NCBI GenBank assembly: GCA_014649555.1 | Contig: BMTG01000017.1 | Location: 62,001 to 126,000 of the forward strand | From: Streptomyces globisporus | GTDB taxonomy: Bacteria; Actinomycetota; Actinomycetes; Streptomycetales; Streptomycetaceae | DNA: 64,000 nt | Reading direction: 5' to 3' | Part shown: positions 16,350-24,910 of the stretch, one piece after another | How positions within the stretch are numbered: the stretch's first letter is position 1 | Layout: each line of letters begins with the position of its first letter | Made by a program: the position numbers and the translations under genes | Notes under the pieces: generated by a model | Told to the model about the DNA's origin: nothing | What the model saw: only the letters and a program-made list of their open reading frames with translations | Databases searched by the model: none

Positions 16350-18074
16350 CTACTGCCCCATCTCGTACGCCCCCGACAGCGCCTCGACCTGCTCCCAGAT
16401 CCGCGCCGATCGGGCCGCGTCGACGACCGGCCGGCGGACCGCGCCCAGCGCCCAGTTCTGCTGGTCCTCGGTGGCGGAGTCCTTGCCGTGCAGTTCGACG
16501 GCGTGGGCGGAGAAGTCGCGGACGAGCACGGCGAACAGTTCGTCCAGCAGTTCCTCGTCCAGGCCGGTCAGCCGGACCTGCTCCAGGATCAGCTGGCCGT
16601 GGACGACGAGGGCGAAGAGCTGGCCGACGGCGAGGAGGAGGTCGAGGTCGCGGCTCTGCTCCTCGTCGGGGGCGGCCGTCTCGACGAACGTGCACAGGGC
16701 ATCGGCCTGCTCGCGGAAGCGGGCGACGTTCGGCACCTCGGCGTACGCGTCGAACGCGGTGCGCCAGTCGTGGAAGCGTACGGAGCCGAGGCCGCGCGCC
16801 GGTCCCTGCTGGAAGAGGAACGCGTCGTCGGCGGCGTCGAGGCGAGTGGGAACGGCCGGGTGGTCGACCGGGTTGAGCAGGTGGTTCCGCATGAACTTGA
16901 GGATCAGCGCGAGGTTCACGTGGACCGTGCCCTCCAGCTTCGGCAGGCCCCGGATCTCGACGGCGGCCTGGGCGAAGTAGGTGTCCTTCTCGAAGCCCTT
17001 GGCGGCGATGACGTCCCACATGAGGTCGATGACCTTCTCGCCCTCCGTGGTCACCTTCATCTTCGTCATCGGGTTGAAGAGGAGGTAGCGGCGGTCGTCG
17101 GGTCCGGCGGAGCGGAAGTAGTCGACGGCGCGGTCGCTGAACAGCTTCATCCCGACGAGGCGCACGTAGGCGTCGGTCAGCTCGCGGCGCACGTGCGGGA
17201 AGGCGGTGACGGGACGCCCGTAGAGGATGCGGTTGCTCGCGTGGGTGACGGCCTCGTACATCGCGTGCTCGCAGATGCCGATGGAGGCGGTGCAGAGGTT
17301 GAACTTGCCAACGTTGACGGTGTTGAGCGCGGCGTCGAAGGCGGCGCGGCCGGTGTGCAGGATGTCGGCGGGCGCCACCGGGTAGTCGGCGAGGCGGAAC
17401 TCGCTGACGTACTTGGAGGAGTCGACGACGTTCTTCACGAGCTGGTACGCCTCATGACGGCTGTCGGCGGCGAAGAAGACGTAGCCGTCGGGGCCCTCGA
17501 CGTCGGTGCGGCGGCCGAAGACGGAGACGAGACCGGCGGCGTTGCCGTTGCCGATGTAGTACTTGGAGCCGGAGGCCCGGAAGCCGCCCTCGCCGTCCGG
17601 CGTCAGCAGCATGTCGGTGGAGTAGATGTCGGCGCCGTGGGTCTTCTCGGAGAGGCCGAAGGCGAACACCTCACCCTGGGCGAGGAGTTCGGCCGCCCGG
17701 GCGCGGGCCTCGGCGTTGTCGCTCTGCCAGACCGGGCCGAGACCGAGGATGGTCACCTGCCAGGCGTACCAGTAGTCGAGGCCGTAGAAGCCGAAGATCT
17801 CGTTGAGGGCGGCGATCCGGGCAGTGTCCCAGCGCTGGTCGTCCTTGCCCGCGGCGGAGGCGGGGGTGAGGAAGGTGGCGAACAGGCCCTCCTTCGCGGC
17901 GAATTCGAGGAAGTCGCCGAGCCAGGCGCGGGAGCGGTAGTCCTCGATCAGTCGGCGCTTGCCGCGTGCCTCGAACCAGTCGACGGTGGCGCGGAGCAGC
18001 CTGCGGGTCTCCGGGTCGAAGTGCTCGGGGTCGTAGGTGCGCGGATTGAAGAGGAGCGACGCGGACTCGGCCAT
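16350..18074 (-). CDS. Acyl-CoA dehydrogenase/oxidase family protein
   Basis: 574 residues. The order of motifs is that of acyl-CoA dehydrogenases: an all-alpha N-domain, then LAQGEVFAFGLSEKTHGADI and GFRASGSKYYIGNGNAAGLVSVFGR for flavin binding, then the C-terminal helices (RILYGRPVTAFPHVRRELTDAY, GEKVIDLMWDVIAAKGFEKD, RGLPKLEGTVHVNLALILKF). The length exceeds the usual 380-400 because of a ~170-residue C-terminal extension. It should oxidise an acyl-CoA with FAD in the cytoplasm. The ATG at 18074 fits the family start; an open frame continues 130 codons upstream into the PadR gene and is not coding. It is divergently or serially controlled by the adjacent PadR regulator, 65 bases upstream on the same strand. 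Confidence 0.82.
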   Translation of the reverse strand: MAESASLLFNPRTYDPEHFDPETRRLLRATVDWFEARGKRRLIEDYRSRAWLGDFLEFAAKEGLFATFLTPASAAGKDDQRWDTARIAALNEIFGFYGLDYWYAWQVTILGLGPVWQSDNAEARARAAELLAQGEVFAFGLSEKTHGADIYSTDMLLTPDGEGGFRASGSKYYIGNGNAAGLVSVFGRRTDVEGPDGYVFFAADSRHEAYQLVKNVVDSSKYVSEFRLADYPVAPADILHTGRAAFDAALNTVNVGKFNLCTASIGICEHAMYEAVTHASNRILYGRPVTAFPHVRRELTDAYVRLVGMKLFSDRAVDYFRSAGPDDRRYLLFNPMTKMKVTTEGEKVIDLMWDVIAAKGFEKDTYFAQAAVEIRGLPKLEGTVHVNLALILKFMRNHLLNPVDHPAVPTRLDAADDAFLFQQGPARGLGSVRFHDWRTAFDAYAEVPNVARFREQADALCTFVETAAPDEEQSRDLDLLLAVGQLFALVVHGQLILEQVRLTGLDEELLDELFAVLVRDFSAHAVELHGKDSATEDQQNWALGAVRRPVVDAARSARIWEQVEALSGAYEMGQ

Positions 18075-18139
18075 GGCGGGTGCCTTCCGGGAGGGTGAGG
18101 GTTTCGTCGGTGGTACGGAGGTGGCGGGCGGCGCGCCGT

Positions 18140-18706
18140 TCAGGCGCCGGGGCCCGCGGCTTCGAGCCGGTGGAGCGTGGCGAGTACGTCGTCGAGCCAG
18201 GCGATCGTCATGCGCTCGTACGCGATACCGCCCCGCAGCACGACGTGCTGGAGCTCCTGGCCGACGTCCTGCGGCGCGGGGGCTTCGGGCCCGGTGAAGT
18301 CGCGCAGCTCCCCGGCGAGGTAGTGCGCGAGCCGGTCGCGGTGCACCTGGCGGTGGCGCTCGACCTCGTCGATCAGCGCGGCCGGGTCGTCGAAGGCCGC
18401 GCCCCGGATCTTCACGGCGAGATCGTGCCGCAGGCTCTCCGGCTCGATCGGCTTGTGCAGCCACGCGGCGAGGGCGGCGCGGCCGGGCCCGGTGACGGAG
18501 TACTCCTTCTTGTCCGGCCGGCCCTGCTGCTCCACCTCGCGGACCAGGAGGAGGCCGTCGGCGACCATGCGGCCCAGGACGCGGTAGATCTGCTGGTGGG
18601 TGGCGGTCCAGAAGTGGCCGATGGACCGCTCGAACCGCCGGGCCAGCTCATAGCCGGAGCCGGGCCGCTCCAGCAGGGAGACGAGGATCGCGTGGTCGAG
18701 GGCCAT
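18140..18706 (-). CDS. PadR-family transcriptional regulator
   Basis: 188 residues. The N-terminal winged helix reads ALDHAILVSLLERPGSGYELARRF, then FWTATHQQIYRVLGRMVADGLL and GRPDKKEYSVTGPGRAALAAWL, matching PadR almost word for word. A C-terminal helical dimerisation part (Vir-type, LIDEVERHRQVHRDRLAHYL) follows. AAGGA stands 8 bases before ATG 18706. A perfect 20-bp palindrome lies 12 bases upstream of the start and is the likely autoregulatory operator. The acyl-CoA dehydrogenase gene follows on the same strand after 65 bases, so it is the expected target. The inducer is unknown; PadR members respond to phenolic acids and drugs. Confidence 0.9.
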   Translation of the reverse strand: MALDHAILVSLLERPGSGYELARRFERSIGHFWTATHQQIYRVLGRMVADGLLLVREVEQQGRPDKKEYSVTGPGRAALAAWLHKPIEPESLRHDLAVKIRGAAFDDPAALIDEVERHRQVHRDRLAHYLAGELRDFTGPEAPAPQDVGQELQHVVLRGGIAYERMTIAWLDDVLATLHRLEAAGPGA

Positions 18707-18718
18707 ACGGCGATCCTT

Positions 18719-18738
18719 CTATGCAACTCGTTGCATAG
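18719..18738. promoter_or_regulatory. Probable PadR operator
   Basis: CTATGCAACTCGTTGCATAG is a perfect inverted repeat (9-bp arms, 2-base centre) between the PadR gene and the antiporter gene end. ATGCAAC/GTTGCAT arms are close to the ATGTAAC-type half sites known for PadR regulators. It overlaps the expected promoter region of the padR gene. Confidence 0.75.
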
Positions 18739-18768
18739 ACAAGTCGTGGAGCCCGGGTGAGACGCGGC

Positions 18769-20067
18769 TCACCCGGGCTCCGGTGCCTTCCCCGTTCGGG
18801 AGCCCGGGTCGGGGCGACTGCGCTCCGAGCGCCGGTCGAGGTAGGACGTCACCGGGGCCGCGGCCGCCCCGTGGGCCACCACGGACGTCAGGACGGCGAA
18901 GACGACGACCGCCCACATCTCCCGTTCGTACGGACCGAAGTCGCCCTCACCGCAGGCGTAGGCGAGATAGAAGAGCGATCCGATGCCCCGGATGCCGAAG
19001 AAGGACGTGGCCGCACGTTCATCCGGGCGCCCGGGCCCCCGCAGCTGGGCGAGCCAGCCGGAGGCGGGGCGGATCAGGAGGTGCAGGAGCACGGCGACCG
19101 CAGCCCCCTTCCAGGTGAGCGCGGCCAGACCGCCCGAGGCCACGTAGGCGCCCACGCCGAACAGGAGCAGGGCCATCAGCAGGCGTTCGATCTGCTCGAC
19201 GAAGCCGTGCATCACCTGGTGGTAGCCATGGCTGTGCTCCGACCTGCGCAGGGCGCACGCGGCGACGAAGACCGCGAGGAAGCCGTAGCCGTGCAGGGCC
19301 TCGGCGACGCCGTAGGCCAGGAAGGTCGCCGCGAGCGCCACGAACCCCTCGCCCTGTTCGGCGAGCCGCAGCGACCGGGAACGGGAGCGGAAGAGCACCC
19401 GCCCCAGCAGGAGACCCATGGCGAGCCCGACGGCCACGCCCACGGCGATCCGTACGAGCACGTCGCTCCAGACCCAGTGCGTCAGCCAGCCTCCCGTCCA
19501 GTTCCCCCCTGCGGCGGCGAGTGCGACGGCCGCGAGGACGAACGGGAAGGCGAGGCCGTCATTCAACCCGGCCTCGCTGGTCAGCGCGAAGCGGACCTCG
19601 TCCTCGTCGTTCTTCGCGGCGGACGGCTCGCCCACCCGCACCTCGGACGCGAGCACGGGGTCCGTCGGCGCCAGGACCGCCGCCACCAGGAGCGCCACGG
19701 ACACCGGCCAGCCGAGCAACCCCCACGCGGCGATCGCCGTCGCCCCGATGGTCAGCGGCATCGCCACCCCGAGCAGCCGCCAGGTCGAGGCCCAGGGCCG
19801 CCACCCGAAAGGACGGTTGATGGCCAGACCCGCTCCCATCAGCGAGACGATGACGCAGAGCTCGGTGAGATGGTGGACCCAGACCCGGTCGGTGACCGGG
19901 TCGAACGCCGGCAGTGGCAGCGGTGTCAGGTAGAGGACGACCCCTGCCGCGAGGAAGACGATCGGCACGGAGACCGGCAGGCGGGAGAGCAGCCGGGGCA
20001 GGGTCGCGGCGAGGAAGGCCCCGATGCCGAGGCACCCGTACACCGCGCCCTCGGTGGAGATCGACAC
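18769..20067 (-). CDS. CPA1-family cation:proton antiporter (NhaP-like)
   Basis: 432 residues with 11-12 hydrophobic segments. The key motifs of CPA1 exchangers are present: LLVAAVLAPTDPVLASEV, with the transport Asp/Pro pair, and ALTSEAGLNDGLAFPFVL, with the second acidic residue, plus FFGIRGIGSLFYLAYA late in the protein. It should exchange Na+ or K+ for H+ across the membrane. GTG 20067 is chosen because GAGG stands 6 bases before it; the longer open frame upstream overlaps the end of the next gene. The C-terminal ~25 residues are charged and cytoplasmic. It sits 29 bases after the hydrolase gene on the same strand and may be its operon mate. Confidence 0.85.
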   Translation of the reverse strand: MSISTEGAVYGCLGIGAFLAATLPRLLSRLPVSVPIVFLAAGVVLYLTPLPLPAFDPVTDRVWVHHLTELCVIVSLMGAGLAINRPFGWRPWASTWRLLGVAMPLTIGATAIAAWGLLGWPVSVALLVAAVLAPTDPVLASEVRVGEPSAAKNDEDEVRFALTSEAGLNDGLAFPFVLAAVALAAAGGNWTGGWLTHWVWSDVLVRIAVGVAVGLAMGLLLGRVLFRSRSRSLRLAEQGEGFVALAATFLAYGVAEALHGYGFLAVFVAACALRRSEHSHGYHQVMHGFVEQIERLLMALLLFGVGAYVASGGLAALTWKGAAVAVLLHLLIRPASGWLAQLRGPGRPDERAATSFFGIRGIGSLFYLAYACGEGDFGPYEREMWAVVVFAVLTSVVAHGAAAAPVTSYLDRRSERSRPDPGSRTGKAPEPG

Positions 20068-20095
20068 GTCCCGCCTCAGCTTCCTTGCCGGGTCA

Positions 20096-22129
20096 TCAGG
20101 CCAGGTCCCGGGGAACGGTCTCGTTCCAGGTGCGGGAGAAGACCCGGCGGCCGTCCTCGTAACCGTCCAGCGTGGCATCGACGGTGAACGCGTCGGCGTT
20201 CGACGTCAGCACGGTGCTCGTCTCGACCCGGACGTCCCAGCCGGGCCGGGAGAACCGCATGGTCCACGCGGAGCGGCCGCTCGGCGAGGAGAAGTCGTCG
20301 GCCACGGAGGTGTACTTCTCGACGGCCCGCAGCCCCACCTCGATGCCGTTCTCCTCGTAGCGCTGCGTCCCCCGGTCCTTCACGATGTCGAGGGCCGAGT
20401 GGTAGTCGACCAGGCTCCTGGAGACGTTCCACGCCTGTTCGGGCTCGGTGAGCCGGGTGACGGGTGGCGGCCGGCAACCCTCCGGTTCCCCGAAGTCCGC
20501 CTGGGGCATGCCGTCCGGCTCCCCGGTGGGGCGGACGGGCAGGGTCAGTGCGCCGCCGTCCTCGTGGACGGTGAGCAGGACGGGTTCCGGAGCCGGCCAG
20601 ACCAGGGGCCAGTAGGACGTCGAGAGGGAGAGCCGGACCCGGTGGCCGGGCGGGAACGCCTGCGCGACGCCGTTCAGCGGAACGCGCACGCGACAGCGCC
20701 GTCCGGGCTCCAGCGGTCGCGGGTGCTCGTCGCTCTCCCGGTGGGTGAGGTTCAGCACGCCGTAGGTCACCCGGGTGGCGCGCCCGTCCGGAGCGACGTC
20801 GGAGATCCTGGCGGTGACCTGGGCGACGGGCGCGGAGGCCGACACCTCCAGGTCCACGGAGGGCGAGCCGAGGATCTCCAGCCGCTCGGCGAGCGGTTCG
20901 GTCTCGAAGACCAGGGAGCCGCCGTCCTCCTCGCGCTGGTCGTAGGGCAGGTCGGGCGGAGCGTTGTACGAGGCCCACTTCCCGGCGAACTGGCCCACGG
21001 ACAGCGGTGAGCGGACCGTACGGGTACGGGCGCGCGGAGCAGGCTCCTCGTCGTCGGTCGTCACGATGACGGAGCCCCGCAGCGGATGCACCACTTCCTT
21101 GATCTGCGGCGAGGGCCAGGAGGGTTCGGCGACCCAGCGGCCGGGACGCTCCTCGTAGGACGTGGACGGCGGAACGCTCTCCTGCATCCAGGTGCGGAGC
21201 ATGGGCCCGTCCATGGCGCCGTTGTCGACGCCCTTGAGCCAGTGGTCCCACCACTTGACGACTTCCTGGAGGTAGCCGATGGCCGGGCCGGGCTCCCCGA
21301 GGTGCGGGAGCTTGTGGGACCACGGGCCGATCAGCCCCCTGCGGGGTACGTCGACGTTGGCCAGGAGCCGGGTGACGGCGTTGGAGTAGCCGTCGGCCCA
21401 GCCGCTGGAGGCGAGCACGGGACAGCGCAACAGGGCGTAGTCCTCGTTGAGGGAGGCATGGCGCCAGTAGGCGTCGCGGTGCGGGTGGCGGAGCCACTCC
21501 AGGACCCAGGGCCTGGCGGCCTCCAGCCGTTCCCACCACATGTCGCGCCACCGCTCCCCCACCACCCCGGGGTCGGGCGGGCAGGTGGCGTACGCGAACA
21601 TCGTGCCGGCCTCGGCGAGGTTGTCGGAGAGCATGGCGCCGCCGAGGTAGTGCATGTCGTCCGCGTACCGGTTGTCGGTGAACGAGGCGATGACGATGGC
21701 CTTGAGGCTCTCGGGCTGCCGGGCCGCTGTCTGGAGCGCGGCGAAGGCGCCCCAGGAGATGCCCATCATCCCGGTGCTCCCGTCGCACCAGGGCTGCGCG
21801 GCCACCCAGGCCAGCACGCATTCGGCGTCGCGCTGCTCCTGGTCCAGGTACTCGTCCAGCAGGACGCCCTCCGACTCCCCCGTCCCCCGCAGGTCCACCC
21901 GGACGCAGGCGTAGCCGTGGCCCGCGATGTAGGGGTGGTGGATGGCGTCGCGGGTCGAGGTGAGGTCGTTCTTGCGGTAGGGGATGCATTCCACGACCGC
22001 GGGGACCGGGTCCGTGTCGGACGCGTTGGGACGCCAGATCCGGGCCGACAGGCGCACCCCGTCGGACATGGTGATGGTGACATGGTCCTCTTGGCGGATC
22101 TCGTGCGGGAGGTGCTCGACGAATCGCAT
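20096..22129 (-). CDS. CocE/NonD (S15, X-Pro dipeptidyl-peptidase-like) serine hydrolase
   Basis: 677 residues. The alpha/beta-hydrolase core carries YACVRVDLRGTGESEG, LDEYLDQEQRDAE, and the nucleophile elbow GISWGA (Ser125). The acid is probably in SSGWADGY and the His in IGPWSHKLPH. A C-terminal jelly-roll (PepX_C: LEILGSPSVDLEVSASAPVA, RDVAP, HRVRLSLSTSYWP) completes the cocaine-esterase/PepX fold. No signal peptide is visible. The enzyme should hydrolyse an ester or a Pro- or acyl-linked amide. It follows an ATP-grasp ligase by 56 bases on the same strand, so a make-and-break pair acting on the same peptide-like bond is plausible. GGAAGG lies 13 bases before the ATG, a long spacing. Confidence 0.85.
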   Translation of the reverse strand: MRFVEHLPHEIRQEDHVTITMSDGVRLSARIWRPNASDTDPVPAVVECIPYRKNDLTSTRDAIHHPYIAGHGYACVRVDLRGTGESEGVLLDEYLDQEQRDAECVLAWVAAQPWCDGSTGMMGISWGAFAALQTAARQPESLKAIVIASFTDNRYADDMHYLGGAMLSDNLAEAGTMFAYATCPPDPGVVGERWRDMWWERLEAARPWVLEWLRHPHRDAYWRHASLNEDYALLRCPVLASSGWADGYSNAVTRLLANVDVPRRGLIGPWSHKLPHLGEPGPAIGYLQEVVKWWDHWLKGVDNGAMDGPMLRTWMQESVPPSTSYEERPGRWVAEPSWPSPQIKEVVHPLRGSVIVTTDDEEPAPRARTRTVRSPLSVGQFAGKWASYNAPPDLPYDQREEDGGSLVFETEPLAERLEILGSPSVDLEVSASAPVAQVTARISDVAPDGRATRVTYGVLNLTHRESDEHPRPLEPGRRCRVRVPLNGVAQAFPPGHRVRLSLSTSYWPLVWPAPEPVLLTVHEDGGALTLPVRPTGEPDGMPQADFGEPEGCRPPPVTRLTEPEQAWNVSRSLVDYHSALDIVKDRGTQRYEENGIEVGLRAVEKYTSVADDFSSPSGRSAWTMRFSRPGWDVRVETSTVLTSNADAFTVDATLDGYEDGRRVFSRTWNETVPRDLA

Positions 22130-22185
22130 ACGGGTGGCAGGGTCCTTCCTGACGTCGGGTCCGGTGGGGGCGGGTACCCGGTGCG

Positions 22186-23502
22186 TCACGATGAATTCCG
22201 GCCGCGCCCGCCAGGTTCGGTCTCGTCGAAGCTCAGGCCGAGGGCGGCGACGCACCGGTCGAACTTGCGGCGGATGTCGTCCTCGTCCGCCCCGCCGGTG
22301 AAGATGTGGGCCACCTCGTAGCTGTAGCTGTCCTGGCCCTTGACCGTGGAGAGCCGCTGCCCCTCGGAGGGGACCATGTCGATGCGCACCCCTGGAATGT
22401 CCCGCTCGATGGCGGCGATGTCCTCGGCGGTCGGCACCTGGTGGACGCGCCCCTCGCCGAACCAGCGGTAGTACCACTTGGCCGCCACCTTGTAGCGGCC
22501 GCCGCCCGGCGGCACGGCCGGGTCGCCGCCCAGCGCGAGCCGGAACATCCGGTGGTGGTTGGGCACGCCGTCGACGAAGTCGAACATCTCCGCATGCGAC
22601 TGGGAGTGCCGGGGGTTGATCTCCAGCAGGCTGATGCCGGCGGACTTCGGGTCGTAGAAGAACTCGATGCTGAAGGTCGCGGAGTCCATGCCGATCTGCC
22701 GCATGGTGCGTTCGCTGACCTCGTGGAGCCGCTGGAGCACCGGAGCCGGGAGGGTGCTCGGGTACTGGTGGCGGAGGAAAGAAGAGGAGTCGGGGTAGTT
22801 GATCGAGTCGAGCACGCCGTAGACGGTGACCTCGCCCCGGTGGACGTATCCCTCGACCGCGACCTGGATCCCGGTCATGGCCTCTTCGGCCAGACAGACC
22901 TGGCCTCCGACCCCCGCCATCTCCGGCGGGAGTTCGAGGAGGTCGAGTATGGCTTCGAAGGGCTTTCCCACCCGGCCTATGCCCGCGCGTATCTCGTCGA
23001 CCGCCGTACGGAACTCCCGCATGTCCGAGACGCCGAAGGCCAGCTCGGACGAGTAGGCGAGAGCGGGCTTGAGCCACATCGGGAAGTCCACCCCGTCCGG
23101 AGGACGCGGATCGTCGCTGTCCAGGTCCACGATGCCGAAGCGGGGGTGCTCGTCGATGACCTTGCGCTGCTCCAGCCGGCTCCAGTACTTGTGCTCGCAC
23201 TTGACGACGGATTCGAGGCTGGTGCTGGTGGTGCCGTACTCCGCGCTCAGCAGGGGCACGAGCGTGCTCACCGGGAAGTCCCAGTAGCCGACGATCGCGT
23301 CGATGCTTCCCTCGTGCGCGTCGAGCACGGCCCGGGCCCGGGCCAGCAGTTCGTCGACGGTGGTCTCGTCCTCCTGCAGCTCCTTGACGCTGAGCAGGGG
23401 GTGGAGGCGGTGGTGGCGGGCGTCCGGAACGGCTTCCAGCGTCCGCAGGTTCGCCTCGTCCAGTCCGAGGATGAAGATGTTCTTGCGCAGATCCCGGGAC
23501 AC
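22186..23502 (-). CDS. ATP-grasp ligase
   Basis: 438 residues from a GTG start preceded by AAGGAG (5-base gap). Residues ~1-100 form a Rossmann-like pre-domain (KNIFILGLDEANLRTL). The ATP-grasp core includes FPMWLKPALAYSS (the Lys that binds ATP, ~145), a glycine loop near AGVGGQVCLAEEA, GIQVAVEGYV, and the metal-binding pair in FSIEFF (Glu280) and LLEINPRHSQSH (Glu295, Asn297). Such enzymes activate a carboxylate as acyl phosphate and join it to an amine or thiol. A match to the SigB-type promoter (23540-23563) suggests stress-induced expression with the hydrolase downstream. The substrate is unknown; no peptide precursor gene is seen. Confidence 0.85.
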   Translation of the reverse strand: MSRDLRKNIFILGLDEANLRTLEAVPDARHHRLHPLLSVKELQEDETTVDELLARARAVLDAHEGSIDAIVGYWDFPVSTLVPLLSAEYGTTSTSLESVVKCEHKYWSRLEQRKVIDEHPRFGIVDLDSDDPRPPDGVDFPMWLKPALAYSSELAFGVSDMREFRTAVDEIRAGIGRVGKPFEAILDLLELPPEMAGVGGQVCLAEEAMTGIQVAVEGYVHRGEVTVYGVLDSINYPDSSSFLRHQYPSTLPAPVLQRLHEVSERTMRQIGMDSATFSIEFFYDPKSAGISLLEINPRHSQSHAEMFDFVDGVPNHHRMFRLALGGDPAVPPGGGRYKVAAKWYYRWFGEGRVHQVPTAEDIAAIERDIPGVRIDMVPSEGQRLSTVKGQDSYSYEVAHIFTGGADEDDIRRKFDRCVAALGLSFDETEPGGRGRNSS

Positions 23503-23539
23503 GGATTCTCCTTCGGCTCGGGGCGGGGACCTGCGCCGT

Positions 23540-23563
23540 CTACCCGAGTGCGGGTATTCAAAC
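23540..23563 (-). promoter_or_regulatory. SigB/SigH-type promoter for the ATP-grasp operon
   Basis: On the minus strand GTTT (23563-23560), 14 bases, then GGGTAG (23545-23540). This matches the GTTT-N14-GGGTAT pattern of SigB-family sigma factors. The start codon at 23502 lies about 30 bases beyond the expected transcription start. Confidence 0.6.
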
Positions 23564-23583
23564 GAAGCTGCCAGGAACGCAGT

Positions 23584-24312
23584 TCAGGTCCGGGGCTGGA
23601 TCCGTCCCTCCGGCGGGGCTTCACCGGTGATACTGGCGATCAGCTCCGCGCAGAGTTCGCGCAGTTTGATGTTGCGGTGCTGGGAGGCCGTGCGCAGGAC
23701 GTCGAACGCCTTCTCCGGGGTGCAGCGCTGCTGGCCGACCACGACGCCGATCGCCTGGTCGATGACGGTGCGCGAGCGCAGGGCGGCCTCCAGGTCCGCG
23801 GCGAACTCCTCGGTGTCCGCGATGCGCTGGGCCAGTGCGATGGCACCGGTGGCCTGCGCGGTGAGCAGCCTCAGCGCCGTCAGATCGGCCGTGTCGAAGG
23901 CGTGCGGGACGGGCGCGTACAAGTTCAGCGCTCCTGCCGTGTGGCTGTGCGGTGCGATGGGCAACGACAGCGAGGAGCGGGCACCGCAGACCGCGGCGTA
24001 GGCCGGGTAGTCGGCCCAGCGGCTCTCCCGCAGGGTGTCGGGCACGCTGACCTCCCGGCCGGTGCGCATCGCCTGAAGGCATGGGCCGTCGTCCTGGCCG
24101 TACTGGGCCTCGTCCAGCTTCGTCGCGGAGGCCCCCACGCTGGAGACGGTGACGGGACGCCCGAGCCTCTCCAGCGTGATGCCGCAGCCGTCGGCCTCTT
24201 CCACCAGGGCGAGGGCGCTCCGGGCGAGGGCACGCAGGAAGTCGTCCAGCGACGTGGTCTCCAGGAGCAGCGCGGTCGTGTCCGGCGCCTCGGCCACGGG
24301 CCTGTCAGTCAT
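23584..24312 (-). CDS. GAF-ANTAR RNA-binding antiterminator-type regulator
   Basis: 242 residues. A GAF domain covers ~25-165 (DGCGITLERLG, DEAQYGQDDGPCLQAMRTGR, ARSSLSLPIAPHSHTAGALNLYAP). A C-terminal ANTAR domain follows (LEAALRSRTVIDQAIGVVVG, CTPEKAFDVLRTASQHRNIKL). ANTAR domains bind paired hairpins in mRNA leaders and prevent termination; the GAF part senses a small ligand or redox state. It is a close paralogue of the protein at 25599-26336, with almost the same motif order and length. Two adjacent ATGs (24318 and 24312) are possible starts; 24312 is taken. It lies 81 bases upstream of the ATP-grasp gene on the same strand but has that gene's own promoter between them. Confidence 0.88.
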   Translation of the reverse strand: MTDRPVAEAPDTTALLLETTSLDDFLRALARSALALVEEADGCGITLERLGRPVTVSSVGASATKLDEAQYGQDDGPCLQAMRTGREVSVPDTLRESRWADYPAYAAVCGARSSLSLPIAPHSHTAGALNLYAPVPHAFDTADLTALRLLTAQATGAIALAQRIADTEEFAADLEAALRSRTVIDQAIGVVVGQQRCTPEKAFDVLRTASQHRNIKLRELCAELIASITGEAPPEGRIQPRT

Positions 24313-24452
24313 GATCATCTCGTTCTGGGCGGTGACCCGCCGTTGAAGAGGGCGGGGCAGAGCTGGGCGGCGCGGTCCGGGCCGCCGGGACAGGGCAGCC
24401 GCCACCGACGCAGCGGCGCCGAGCGGGCTCCGGGCGTGGGGCGGTGAGGGGG

Positions 24453-24665
24453 TCAGTCGTTGAAGCGGGACGGCCGCGGACGGGCGGGCGCGCCGACGGC
24501 CTTGGGGCGAAGGGCTGTCGGCGGACCGTCTGCGGGGAGGTGTCTCGTCGTGGGCGGCCGACTGCGGGGCGCCCGCACGGGCGGGTGCGCGGCACCGGAA
24601 GCGTCGGTGGCCGGCGGCAGGACCGGGGCCATGAGGGCGACGCGGCGACGGGAACAGAGGTTCAC
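24453..24665 (-). CDS. Possible 70-aa Pro/Arg-rich small protein
   Basis: A GTG at 24665, with GGAG 6 bases upstream, opens a 70-residue frame: NLCSRRRVALMAPVLPPATD, a Pro/Arg-rich middle and the end RPRPSRFND. I recognise no family. Support comes from the ribosome site and from an upstream element, TCAGGAAACGGCC, that is nearly repeated (TCAGGAAGCGGCC) before the STAS gene at 25387. Against it, GC-rich DNA gives such frames by chance. The remaining bases of this 600-base gap between 24313 and 24910 show no other gene or hairpin that I can support. Confidence 0.35.
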   Translation of the reverse strand: MNLCSRRRVALMAPVLPPATDASGAAHPPVRAPRSRPPTTRHLPADGPPTALRPKAVGAPARPRPSRFND

Positions 24666-24910
24666 GGGAAACTCCACGGAGGCAGGAAGAATTCTCACGG
24701 GCCGTTTCCTGACCTCCAGCGCTTCATTATGCCCTCTCACGTCCGGCACGGTCGGCCCGGCGTCGTGCAGCCGGGCCGACCCGGCGCGAAATCGCCGTGG
24801 TACGACGGGAACCGCGCCTCGGCGCGGGTTCGGGCGGAGGAACCGGTCCCCCGTCAGTCCGTGGAGTCGATTCCCCGCCAGGCTCCGGCCACCTGGTCCC
24901 GCTCAGGACG

